A DNA stretch of 58,738 bases, taken from assembly GCA_902773005.1 (NCBI GenBank), contig CACYCS010000046.1, forward strand, positions 1 through 58,738, in the 5' to 3' direction. Positions within the stretch are counted from its first letter, which is position 1. Each line of letters opens with the position of its first letter. The position numbers and the translations under genes are program-made. This DNA is from an uncultured Erysipelotrichaceae bacterium. Lineage in GTDB: Bacteria > Bacillota_I > Bacilli_A > RFN20 > CAG-826. The notes beneath the pieces were generated by a model. The model made no database searches, was not told the DNA's origin, and saw nothing but the letters and a program-made list of their open reading frames with translations. Shown one piece after another: positions 43,751 to 52,388 of the stretch.

Positions 43751-46700
43751 TTACGCGACAGGGTCCTTGAAGATGAACGGGGTGATGGCGAAGTAGAGCA
43801 TGCCGATGACGAGGGCTCCGACGATGATGTCGAGGGAGACGATCGCAGGATCGACCCAGTTATATCCCGGAATGACCTCGGTCAAGGTCGGGCGATATCC
43901 GCCATAGGGGTTCGCGGCATATTCTTTCTGCGCAAGCCTCGTGTTGCAGTACATGAAGAGGTAATGCTTCACCACTTCTTTGAGCGCATGGGCCGCTCTT
44001 CCGGTACGGTAATCGAACTTGAGGACAACGTTCATTCCGAAGTCGCCGCCAGCGCGGATCGCCTCATCGGCGTTCATGTACTGGTTGAAGTCGGAATAGT
44101 CGGTGATGACACCGCCTTTAAACCCCCATTCGCCGCGGAGGACGCCAAGCATCAAAGCTTCCGATCCGCCGCACCACTTGCTGCCAACGCGGTTATAGGC
44201 GGTCATGAGGGCGTTCACCCCGTAATCTTCGATTGCGATGCGGAAGGGCTCTAGATAGATTTCGCGCAGCGCCTGCTCGCTCATCCAAGTGTAGAGGGAG
44301 TCGCGCATCGTTTCGGTTTCAGCGGCGACGAAGTGCTTGAGCCAAGCGTACTTGCCGGTATCGCGGATGCCTTTGCAGGCATTGCCGCCGATTAGGCCAG
44401 AGAGGCGAGGATCTTCGGAATAGTATTCGTAGTTGCGGCCAGCGAAGGGCGAGCGATGGCAGTTCATGGCAGGACCATAGACGCCATTGGTGGACTTCAT
44501 GTCGCTTCCCATCGAGAGGCCCCACTCATAGGCGAGGTTCTTGTTGAAGGTCTGGGCGAGGACGGTGGCCATCGGGTAGCCGGTCCCGCGGTTTTCGACG
44601 GAAGCGAAGCTCGAGATCTGGTTCGGACCGTCGATGCTATAGGAGCCAGGAACGCCGAGGGTCGGGATAGCTGGGATGTTCGGGTGGGATTTGTCGACGA
44701 GGGATTTCGCGACGGCATAGGGGACCGTTTCGAGGATCTCTTCCCAGCGCGGATCATCGTAATTGGCAGGATCGCCAAGCTCATATCCGAGTTCGGTTGC
44801 GGTGTTGGCGTCGATGCCGAGGCTCAGATCGGGATCGGCTTCCGCGCCCCAGACGTCGCTATGGAGATCAGCGGGGTCGATGTCGTTGCCGAAGCAATCG
44901 ACGTCAGCCGAATTCCAAGCATTGGCCTTGGTCTGATCGGAGGTGTTGGAACCGGCGAAGAGGACGTTCTGCTTGGTGTTCTCGCCCATCTTTCTGCCGG
45001 TGGCGCGAGCGCCGAAGTGCGGGGCTTCTAGCGGCATGTCGGCATAGGTCATATTCTTGAAGTCGGCGCGGGAGACATAATCGATGTCATCGGCGGCGAA
45101 TTCGTCGTTCGAGCCGTCAATCGAAACTCCATCGATCGCGTCTTCGCCGGTGAAGAGGGTCTTGATTTCAACGCCGGTATGCTCGTCTTTGTCGAGGATG
45201 ATGTCATTATCGGCGGAAAGGAGGATCTCGCCATCGACGAGGGCTCCGCTTGCATTATGGACGACTTTCATATGATGGGAGTCGGTCTGTAGGCGGAGGC
45301 GATAATCGCCTTTGTCGATTTCATAGGTCGCGTGTTGATTGTGGTTCAGGTCATAGCAATCGAAGGAAGCGAGATCGCGCGCCTTGGCATTCAAGGTGAC
45401 GGTGGTCTTTCCGCCGGGCTCAAGGGTTTGGGTCTTTGCGAAGTCGACGAGATTCACATAGGCTTTCTCCACGCCGCCTGGGTTATATTGCGGGACGGAA
45501 TAGAGCTGGACGACCTCTTTGCCAGCGAAATCGCCGGTATTCTCGACGTTGACGAAAATCTCAAGGTTGGTATCGGCGGTGAGCTTAGCACCGGAATGGA
45601 CTTCCTCATGGGTATTCGCGTCGCGAATCTGGGCGAGCGTCCAATCGAAGGTCGTGTAGCTCATGCCATAGCCAAATGGAAATTGGACGACGGCGTCATA
45701 GCCTTTCTTGGTGATCATGGCGTCGTTGTCGTCGAGGGCATTTAGTGTCGCATCGGCGAACGCGCCTTCGGCATCGGCGGTCTCGAAGTAGCGATAGCCG
45801 ACGTAGACGCCTTCCACGTAATCGAGGTAAGGGAGCGAGGGGCGGGAGGAGATGCCGCCGTTAGTGGTCTGATTCACGCCATAGGGGAGATCGGTGTTGT
45901 CGTAGAAGTCGACGCCGTCATATCCGGAATACTGGAAGTAGAGGGTCTTCTGGAAATCGTAGGGAAGCGTATCGGCGAGGTGGCCGGAGAAAGTTGCTTC
46001 GCCGAAGAGGAGCTTCGGGATGGCGTTAGCGCCTTTTTCGCCAGTCGCGCCGACCATGACGCAGGCATCGATTCCAGGGATGTAATCCAAGAAATCGAGC
46101 TGGAAGGCGTTGGTGGAATTGATGACCACCACCACTTTCTCGAAGTTTTCGGCCGCGAATTCGAGAAGTTCTTCCTCAACCTCGGACACCTGCAGGCCGT
46201 GGCGGGTATTATCGACTTTCGCCGAGGGCGAGGAGAGATATTGGACGGTGCCAGGGAGATCATCGGATTCGCCACCTTGACGCGACAAGACGACGATCGC
46301 GGTGTCATTCTCATCGGCTGCGTCCATCAGGAGGTCGCTATAGTGCTGGTTGGCCGAGGGGCTAGGATCTCTGAGGCCATACATCGACGCGCCGGCGTTA
46401 TCCATGTTGTTATTGAGCGAGTTGATGTCATGCTTGATGCCACCGAGACCGCGATAGAAGGAGATCAGCTCCTGCGCGGTTTCGTTAAGGGAGATGCCGT
46501 CATTTGCGAATGCGTCGACCAGATCATCCATGTCATCCCAATTGTTGTCTTTGGTCTCCGCAAGGACGCGGCCAGAGCCGGACCCACCATAGATCCACTG
46601 GACGGCGCCGAAGCCTAGGATCGCGATGTTGTTGTTTGCGCTTGCTTTAGATAGCGGCAATACGCCTTTCTTGTTTTGAAGCAGAACTGCGCCTTCTTCT

Positions 46701-46912
46701 TCGACTTGCTCGGCGAGTTCGTGACCCGATTTCACGGTCGAGGGCTTGCTAGGCTCGCCATCGTCGACCACGCGGTAGGTGGTCGGGACGAGGACGGTCT
46801 TGATCGCCTCGGCGTTCTCGCGGTAGATGGAATTGCCGATCACGATTCCGGTCACGGCAGCCGCGGAGAGGACGCCAAGGACGGCGGCGCGAACGATTTT
46901 GCCTGTTTTCAT
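43751..46912 (-). CDS. Membrane-anchored glycoside hydrolase family 3 (permuted), GH3-5
   Basis: 1053 residues from the ATG at 46912. An earlier ATG at 46918 lies too close to GAGGAA, so the second ATG is preferred. N-terminal span (about 5-26), EEGAVLLQNKKGVLPLS, fibronectin-III part after FPFGYGMSYTTFDWTLAQI, a long linker, then the barrel with NCHRSPFAGRNYEYYSEDPRLSG and KHFVAAETE. The nucleophile lies in VITDYSDF (Asp938), where Tyr replaces the usual Trp. The C-terminal span is IVSLDIIVGALVIGMLYFAITPF. It is the largest GH3 of the set because of extra loops in the first domain (for example SSPSAKVDNTRHG). First gene of a three-gene unit. Confidence 0.92.
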   Translation of the reverse strand: MKTGKIVRAAVLGVLSAAAVTGIVIGNSIYRENAEAIKTVLVPTTYRVVDDGEPSKPSTVKSGHELAEQVEEEGAVLLQNKKGVLPLSKASANNNIAILGFGAVQWIYGGSGSGRVLAETKDNNWDDMDDLVDAFANDGISLNETAQELISFYRGLGGIKHDINSLNNNMDNAGASMYGLRDPSPSANQHYSDLLMDAADENDTAIVVLSRQGGESDDLPGTVQYLSSPSAKVDNTRHGLQVSEVEEELLEFAAENFEKVVVVINSTNAFQLDFLDYIPGIDACVMVGATGEKGANAIPKLLFGEATFSGHLADTLPYDFQKTLYFQYSGYDGVDFYDNTDLPYGVNQTTNGGISSRPSLPYLDYVEGVYVGYRYFETADAEGAFADATLNALDDNDAMITKKGYDAVVQFPFGYGMSYTTFDWTLAQIRDANTHEEVHSGAKLTADTNLEIFVNVENTGDFAGKEVVQLYSVPQYNPGGVEKAYVNLVDFAKTQTLEPGGKTTVTLNAKARDLASFDCYDLNHNQHATYEIDKGDYRLRLQTDSHHMKVVHNASGALVDGEILLSADNDIILDKDEHTGVEIKTLFTGEDAIDGVSIDGSNDEFAADDIDYVSRADFKNMTYADMPLEAPHFGARATGRKMGENTKQNVLFAGSNTSDQTKANAWNSADVDCFGNDIDPADLHSDVWGAEADPDLSLGIDANTATELGYELGDPANYDDPRWEEILETVPYAVAKSLVDKSHPNIPAIPTLGVPGSYSIDGPNQISSFASVENRGTGYPMATVLAQTFNKNLAYEWGLSMGSDMKSTNGVYGPAMNCHRSPFAGRNYEYYSEDPRLSGLIGGNACKGIRDTGKYAWLKHFVAAETETMRDSLYTWMSEQALREIYLEPFRIAIEDYGVNALMTAYNRVGSKWCGGSEALMLGVLRGEWGFKGGVITDYSDFNQYMNADEAIRAGGDFGMNVVLKFDYRTGRAAHALKEVVKHYLFMYCNTRLAQKEYAANPYGGYRPTLTEVIPGYNWVDPAIVSLDIIVGALVIGMLYFAITPFIFKDPVA

Positions 46913-47008
46913 TGTCATTTCCTCTTGGTAATGCCCTTCACTCGCCGAATACTGGTCGCGTGAAAATGGGCTCTATTTCGTTGGTTAGGATTCTAATGCT
47001 CCGCAAAA

Positions 47009-47035
47009 GAAAAAAGTCAGTGCCTTGCACAAACT
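47009..47035 (-). terminator. Probable terminator of the two-component unit
   Basis: Minus strand AGT-TT-GTGC-AAG-GCAC-TG-ACT followed by TTTTTTC: a short interrupted stem with a good T run, 26 nt past the histidine kinase stop. Confidence 0.5.
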
Positions 47036-47060
47036 TTTGATTCCCCGCCTTATTCTTGAT

Positions 47061-48410
47061 TCAGATGCTTTGGGTTTCTTCTTTGGAAGGAGGGATCGGA
47101 AGGAGGATTGAGAGGGTGAAAATCTCGCCGGTGGCGGAGATTTGCATATCTCCATCGTACTTGTTGACCATGTAGCGGATCGACTTGAGGCCATAGCCGT
47201 GGTTGATCTTGTCCTTCTTGATGGTCACGGGCAAGCCGCCAGAGAAGACCATGTTCGGGTTGTCGTATCGATTCGATTCGACGATCGAGACGAAATTCTT
47301 CTTAACTCTAACCGAGAGGCTGATGGAACGCTTCTCGGGGACTAGAGGCAAGACGGCTTCAATCGCGTTGTCCAAGATGTTCGAGAAGAGGGCGAAGGTA
47401 TCGGATTCGCTTAGGAACTCCACGGATTTGCCATCGACGATGAAGGACAAGGGGATTGAGTTCTTTTCAGCAATCAGGGCTTTCTCAGAAAGCACGAGGT
47501 CGAGGGATGGGTTGCCCGTTTGGGCGAAGGAGTCATAGATTGAGATGACTTGGTTCATCTCTTCAATCACTTCTGGCGAGAGGGATTTGCTTTTGCCGAA
47601 TTCGCGGAGCTGATGCTTCAGGTCATGGACTTTGATCTGAACTAGCTCTGCGTTCTCCTTGGAAAGGCGGTACTGCTCCCTCTCTTTGGAGCGGACGATC
47701 TTAAGAAACGCAACGTCTTCGTTGAGCTTGTTGCGGTAAGAGATCTCGAACTGGACGGCGAGCGAAAGGACGCAAAGCATGACCGACGCCGCATCGACGC
47801 AGCAAAGGACTTGGTAAGGGGCGTTGGAGGCGAATTCGATGACGAGCGAATTGATGAGGGCGTCAGAGAATACGCAGACAAGCGCCATGATGAAGATGGC
47901 GCGGGAACGGTAAGAGATGGCTTCGTTTTTCCTGATGCGTCGGCCATAGATCCAGTAGACCAGCCAATAGATGAGGAGGTAAACCGCGGCATAGATCACT
48001 AACTGAGCCGGCCCGCCGAACAAAGTGATCTTGGTCGTTTCATAGAAAGCGCCCGTGGTTTCTGCAAGGCGAGTCGAAAGAAGAATCAGGTCATAGGCCT
48101 CATAGGCAAGATGCTGAAGAGAGAAGCCCGCGAGGGCGCAGAAGGCGATCGTGATCCAGTCGGTGTCGAGGAAGATCATCGCCGCGAAGAAAGAAACGGT
48201 GAACATGCCGACGAAGGACGCGACCGACACGGCGGCGTTAGAGATGGTTGGGACGGTGAAGGACGCGCCAAGGCAAAGAACAATCGCAAGGGGCACGCGC
48301 CAAAATGCGCCTTTACGGAACTTGAGACGGTGGAAGAAAAGGAATTCCGCCACCAAAAGCTCAGCCATGAACAAAGCGTGGTAAAAGAAAAGTGAATTAA
48401 TCTCGTACAT
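47061..48410 (-). CDS. AgrC-type sensor histidine kinase (GHKL)
   Basis: 449 residues: six predicted spans in the first 225 residues, a short coiled linker, then a HPK10-type kinase. The phosphoacceptor box is VHDLKHQL (His262), the N box FSNILDNAIEA and the G box NHGYGLKSIRYMV. This architecture is typical of quorum or peptide sensors that signal to LytTR regulators, which matches the gene 3 nt upstream. No AgrB protease or AgrD peptide gene is nearby, so the ligand is unknown. It may control the adjacent GH3 genes (inference). Confidence 0.9.
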   Translation of the reverse strand: MYEINSLFFYHALFMAELLVAEFLFFHRLKFRKGAFWRVPLAIVLCLGASFTVPTISNAAVSVASFVGMFTVSFFAAMIFLDTDWITIAFCALAGFSLQHLAYEAYDLILLSTRLAETTGAFYETTKITLFGGPAQLVIYAAVYLLIYWLVYWIYGRRIRKNEAISYRSRAIFIMALVCVFSDALINSLVIEFASNAPYQVLCCVDAASVMLCVLSLAVQFEISYRNKLNEDVAFLKIVRSKEREQYRLSKENAELVQIKVHDLKHQLREFGKSKSLSPEVIEEMNQVISIYDSFAQTGNPSLDLVLSEKALIAEKNSIPLSFIVDGKSVEFLSESDTFALFSNILDNAIEAVLPLVPEKRSISLSVRVKKNFVSIVESNRYDNPNMVFSGGLPVTIKKDKINHGYGLKSIRYMVNKYDGDMQISATGEIFTLSILLPIPPSKEETQSI

Positions 48411-48413
48411 CGA

Positions 48414-49121
48414 TCAATTGCCTTTCTGGAAATACTCGTTGAGCGCTTTGACGAACCCCTTCCTTCTCGGATGGGACACGACGAGGCAAGTTGAGCCCAA
48501 ATAGGCTTCATACCCCTGAACGGAATCGACGTAGCGGAGGTTCACCAGATAGCACGAATTGCATTTGTAGAAGGATTCGCCTTCGAGGTCATCCTCCAAT
48601 TTGCGGAGGACGCCATAGGTCTCATAATCTCCGCGGGTGGTATGGTAAACGATCTTATGACCCTGGATTTCGACGTAACGGATGTCGGAAACAAGAATCG
48701 CCACATGTTGCGAGCCGGTCTTGATGAGAATCTTCTTCTCATGCCTTTGGCGGAGGCGCTCCATCAAGCGGTCCATCTTGAATTCGAGGTCTGGATAATT
48801 GACGGGCTTCACGATGAAGTCATAGGCGTTCACCTCATACCCCTTCACGGCGAATTGGGCGAGGTTCGTCACGAATATCAGCGTGATGTCGTTATCGATC
48901 TTCCTTAGGCTTTCGGCGGTTTGCATTCCAGAGAGCCCAGTCAACGCGATATCCAAGAACACGAGGTCAAAGCCTTTGCTATAGCCTTCTAGGAAGCTTT
49001 CACCGGAAGGGAAATGGGTGATCTTGAACTCCTCATTGCGCGCTGAAGAATACGAGTTGAGAGCCCTGACTAGGACAGCAAGTTCATCCGGATTGTCTTC
49101 AACGATGGCGATACGCAGCAT
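48414..49121 (-). CDS. LytTR-family response regulator (AgrA type)
   Basis: 235 residues. The receiver domain (1-120) has the acidic pair Glu8-Asp9, phosphoacceptor Asp57 in LVFLDIALTG, Thr85 and Lys105 in FIVKPV. The LytTR DNA-binding domain (about 130-235) shows IRYVEIQGHKIVYHT, YGVLRKLEDDLEGESFYKCNSCYLVNLRYV and VVSHPRRKGFVKALNEYF. First gene of the two-gene regulatory unit. Divergent from GH3-6, whose promoter region contains a short direct repeat that could be a target. Confidence 0.92.
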   Translation of the reverse strand: MLRIAIVEDNPDELAVLVRALNSYSSARNEEFKITHFPSGESFLEGYSKGFDLVFLDIALTGLSGMQTAESLRKIDNDITLIFVTNLAQFAVKGYEVNAYDFIVKPVNYPDLEFKMDRLMERLRQRHEKKILIKTGSQHVAILVSDIRYVEIQGHKIVYHTTRGDYETYGVLRKLEDDLEGESFYKCNSCYLVNLRYVDSVQGYEAYLGSTCLVVSHPRRKGFVKALNEYFQKGN

Positions 49122-49154
49122 TCCTCAAATCCCCTTGGCCAAATCGCAGAAATA

Positions 49155-49179
49155 CGCATACGTGTGTATGGCGCATACG
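49155..49179. promoter_or_regulatory. Direct repeat CGCATACG upstream of the regulator gene
   Basis: CGCATACG at 49155-49162 and again at 49172-49179 (17-bp period). It overlaps ATACGTGTGTAT (49158-49169), a weak form of the interspersed motif. It lies 34 bp upstream of the response regulator ATG. The period differs from the 21-bp spacing usual for LytTR sites, so autoregulation is only a possibility. Confidence 0.35.
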
Positions 49180-49366
49180 CTCCTGCACTTGTATAAGTAT
49201 ATTTTGCGATTTCGTTTCGCATCGGGCAAGTTTCATAATTTCAATATTGGAGATCAATCCGGGTCGATAACTCACCTTTATGGCAGCCTAAAATGTCGAA
49301 AAATCACAAGCCGAGGAAACGAAAACAAGACAGGGGTCAATTCTTTTTGCCAAATCGGCTATTTCT

Positions 49367-49395
49367 TTGACTTGTCTCTGACTCGCGGACATAAT
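49367..49395 (+). promoter_or_regulatory. Promoter giving a leaderless GH3-6 mRNA
   Basis: -35 TTGACT (49367-49372), 17-nt spacer, -10 CATAAT (49390-49395), then 7 nt to the ATG at 49403. The predicted transcription start coincides with the A of the ATG, and there is no Shine-Dalgarno. Confidence 0.65.
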
Positions 49396-49402
49396 AGTGG
49401 CC

Positions 49403-52267
49403 ATGAGCAAAGATAAGAGTCAATTGCGCTCATCCGCTTTCCACTTCTCACTCGCGGGAATTCTCGCTGGTTTTCTAGCGGTCATCAACATCGCTTGCTT
49501 CTCCTATCCAAAAGAGGTCGGTTACCTCATTTATGGCTCACCGATCCGCTTCGACGATGAGACGGCGGTCAAGGCAAGGGAATCGGGCAAGGAGCTTGCC
49601 GACAAAATCGCCGGCGAAGGCATCGTGCTCTTGAAAAACGAGAATAACGTTCTGCCTCTCAAAGACAAAGAAATCAATCTCTTTGGAATAGGGGCCACTA
49701 GCGGGGGCTTCGTCCATAGCGGCGGCGGAAGCTCATTGACGAGCTCATACGGGAGAAAGACCCTTTTCGAATCGCTGACGCTTGCTGGTTTGCAGCCCAA
49801 CGCCGAACTTGCTGAATACTATGAATCATTCAATTTTAATCGCATGTCCTCATCGTATGCCGAAAAAGCATTCCGTCTTTTCGAGGCTCCGATCGTTGAT
49901 GATGATCCCGATGCACTAGAGGCAAGCGTCAATTACAGCGACGTGGCCGTATATGTTCTCTCTCGCCCTGCGACGGAGAAACTTGACCTGCCGTTTGGCC
50001 AATATGACATAGATGGCCATTTGGATGCCACAAGGTCTTACTTAGGGCTTACGGCGCAGGAAGAGAAAACCCTGGATTACCTCAAATCCAACTTCTCGAC
50101 CCTTGTTCTCGTTTTGAATTGCGCCTCCCCGATGGAACTGCCTTTCTACGATGACCCAGAGATCGACGCCATCATCCAGCTTGCTTATCCTGGAAATACA
50201 GGCGCCGTTTCGCTTGGAAGAATCTTGACGGGCGAAATAAACCCAAGCGGAAGGACCGTCGATACGTTCGCCACGTCCATCGTTTACAACCCCACGACAG
50301 TAAATTCATCGACGAAGGGGAATCACATTTATCGCGACAAAGCCCGCTATGTTGACTACGCGGAATCGATTTACGTTGGCTATCGTTACTATGAGACAGC
50401 CCTCACCGAGGCGAACTACTCGCATGTCGTTGCCTATCCCTTTGGGCACGGCCTAAGCTACACGTCATTCTCCTGGGAGTTATCCTCCTTCGAATTCACT
50501 CCGTCTGGCAAAGCAACAGCCTCGCTATCGAACGGTTCAACATTAGCCGAAGACGGCACGATATCCCTATCGATTTGGGTGGAAAATACGGGCAACGTTT
50601 CAGGCGCGGATGTCGTTGAAATCTTTGCAGAACCCCCATATTACGATGGGGAAATCGAAAAAAGCGCTGCAAATCTAGTTGCCTTTGAGAAAACGGCGAT
50701 CCTAGAGCCGGGTAAGGGTGAGCTTGTTGAATTATCTTTCCCGCTCCGCTCCTTGGCTAGTTACGATTGCTATGACGCCAATGAAAATGGATTCATCGGC
50801 TACGAACTCGAAGATGGCGAATATGCGATTCATATACGCAAGAACGCCCACGAAGATCATCCATTGAAGGAGGGGCAATCGACCATTCGATTCAGGCTAT
50901 CGGATTCTATTCGTTACCAAAACGACGATTCGACTGGCCGTCCCATCAAAAACCTATTCACAACCTACAAGAATCCCAAGACATCCGCCGAAAGCGCAAT
51001 CGAGGAAAAGGAATCCCCATTGAGCTATTCCATCGACGGAGGCGATGCTGAACAAAACATCACTTACTTGTCTCGCGCGAACTTTAATGCCACTTTCCCA
51101 AAAGAAACGCCAACAAGAAGCATGTCCACCGAGATGTACAACAAGAACTTCGTCACCCACATCCCGACAGTCAATCTTAATGACGAACATCCACAGTTCT
51201 CCGTCCCTACAACTTTCACCATTGCTGACGGCATTGGAAAAGAATATGACGATCCCATATTTTTAAAGCTCGTCCAGCAATGCAGCAAGTCGGAGTTGAT
51301 CGATTTCATCCTCCGCGCAGGATTTGGCACCGCCGCCATCCCTTCCATCGGGAAGCCGGAATGCATCGATCTCGATGGGCCCTGCGGGCTGAACACAACC
51401 GTCTTGGCCCATACCCCAGGCGAAGCGACAAGCTATCCATGCGCCAGTTTGCTTGCAAGCAGCTACAACAAATCGCTTGCCTACCGTTTCGGGGAAGCCG
51501 TTGCCGAGGAAGCGAAGGCATTGGGCGTTAACGGATGGTACGCTCCCGCTGTTAACATCCATCGTTCCCCACTAGGCGGAAGAACGTTCGAGTATTTTAG
51601 CGAAGACCCATATCTTTCCGGCGAGCTAGCGAGTTATGTTTGCATGGCCGCTGTAGAAGGGGGCCTCTACTGCTATCTAAAGCATTTCGTCGCTGACGAG
51701 AACGAATCTGGAACCAATTCACAATACCATTGGCTAACCGAGCAAGCCCTGCGCGAAATCTATGCAAAGCCATTTGAGATTGCCATCAAGAAAGCAAACG
51801 TGAACGCGCTTATGATGTCAAAGAATCGCATTGGCTCAGTCCGTTGCAGCGGATCTACCGCTTTATTGCAATCCCTATTACGGGAAGAATGGGGCTTTAA
51901 GGGATCTGTCATCAGCGACTACTACATCGCTGGCGACACCAATGATGCCGACGAAGCGATACGCGCCGGCTGCGACCTTTCCCTCGATGGCGAAGGGTCC
52001 GCGAAATTCGATGATACAACTAGCGCAACTTTCGAGATTGCGCTCCAGACTTCCGCCGCCCATGCGATCTATACCTATTGCTCGACGATGCATCGCGCCA
52101 ACACCGCGCAAGGCCTATCCTTCAATCATTACACTGGAAAGAAAGAAGACGGGCAGAATGGATGGCGCTATATCCTCATCGCCATCGATGCTGTCGGAGC
52201 AGCCGGAATCGGGCTATACGTTTTCTTGGTAGCGTGGGCAAAAAAGCGCAAATCCATTGAAAAATAA
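49403..52267 (+). CDS. Membrane-anchored glycoside hydrolase family 3 (permuted), GH3-6
   Basis: 954 residues from the ATG at 49403 (a GTG 6 nt earlier is possible). N-terminal span HFSLAGILAGFLAVINIACF, then AGEGIVLLKNENNVLPL, fibronectin-III part after YPFGHGLSYTSFSWELSSF, barrel with NIHRSPLGGRTFEYFSEDPYLSG, KHFVADENES and VISDYYIAG (Asp839, with Tyr in place of Trp as in GH3-5). The C-terminal span is YILIAIDAVGAAGIGLYVFLVAW followed by a KKRKSIEK tail. A/T-ending codons look more frequent than in the other GH3 genes, which may reflect a different history. Divergent from the two-component unit. Confidence 0.91.
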   Translation: MSKDKSQLRSSAFHFSLAGILAGFLAVINIACFSYPKEVGYLIYGSPIRFDDETAVKARESGKELADKIAGEGIVLLKNENNVLPLKDKEINLFGIGATSGGFVHSGGGSSLTSSYGRKTLFESLTLAGLQPNAELAEYYESFNFNRMSSSYAEKAFRLFEAPIVDDDPDALEASVNYSDVAVYVLSRPATEKLDLPFGQYDIDGHLDATRSYLGLTAQEEKTLDYLKSNFSTLVLVLNCASPMELPFYDDPEIDAIIQLAYPGNTGAVSLGRILTGEINPSGRTVDTFATSIVYNPTTVNSSTKGNHIYRDKARYVDYAESIYVGYRYYETALTEANYSHVVAYPFGHGLSYTSFSWELSSFEFTPSGKATASLSNGSTLAEDGTISLSIWVENTGNVSGADVVEIFAEPPYYDGEIEKSAANLVAFEKTAILEPGKGELVELSFPLRSLASYDCYDANENGFIGYELEDGEYAIHIRKNAHEDHPLKEGQSTIRFRLSDSIRYQNDDSTGRPIKNLFTTYKNPKTSAESAIEEKESPLSYSIDGGDAEQNITYLSRANFNATFPKETPTRSMSTEMYNKNFVTHIPTVNLNDEHPQFSVPTTFTIADGIGKEYDDPIFLKLVQQCSKSELIDFILRAGFGTAAIPSIGKPECIDLDGPCGLNTTVLAHTPGEATSYPCASLLASSYNKSLAYRFGEAVAEEAKALGVNGWYAPAVNIHRSPLGGRTFEYFSEDPYLSGELASYVCMAAVEGGLYCYLKHFVADENESGTNSQYHWLTEQALREIYAKPFEIAIKKANVNALMMSKNRIGSVRCSGSTALLQSLLREEWGFKGSVISDYYIAGDTNDADEAIRAGCDLSLDGEGSAKFDDTTSATFEIALQTSAAHAIYTYCSTMHRANTAQGLSFNHYTGKKEDGQNGWRYILIAIDAVGAAGIGLYVFLVAWAKKRKSIEK

Positions 52268-52270
52268 GCG

Positions 52271-52300
52271 ATACGTGTATTCGAATTCATATTCTTTCGA
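52271..52300 (+). repeat. Copy of the interspersed ACGTGTAT intergenic element
   Basis: ATACGTGTATTCGAATTCAT, then ATTCTTTCGA, starting 4 nt after the GH3-6 stop and followed by TTTTTC. The internal TTCGAA palindrome gives weak hairpin potential. Confidence 0.5.
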
Positions 52301-52388
52301 TTTTTCGGCGCATCCTTTTCGTTTCCCGCCGCATCCAAAAGGTAAAATGAATTCAGCCAAATAAACAAGATCGCAGAGGAGGATTCCC

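Noticed and set aside
49122-49402. LytTR binding sites in the divergent region
   Set aside because: GTTTCGCAT and GTTTCATAA near 49210-49235 are 16 bp apart, not the 21-bp period of LytTR direct repeats, so I did not call them as such.
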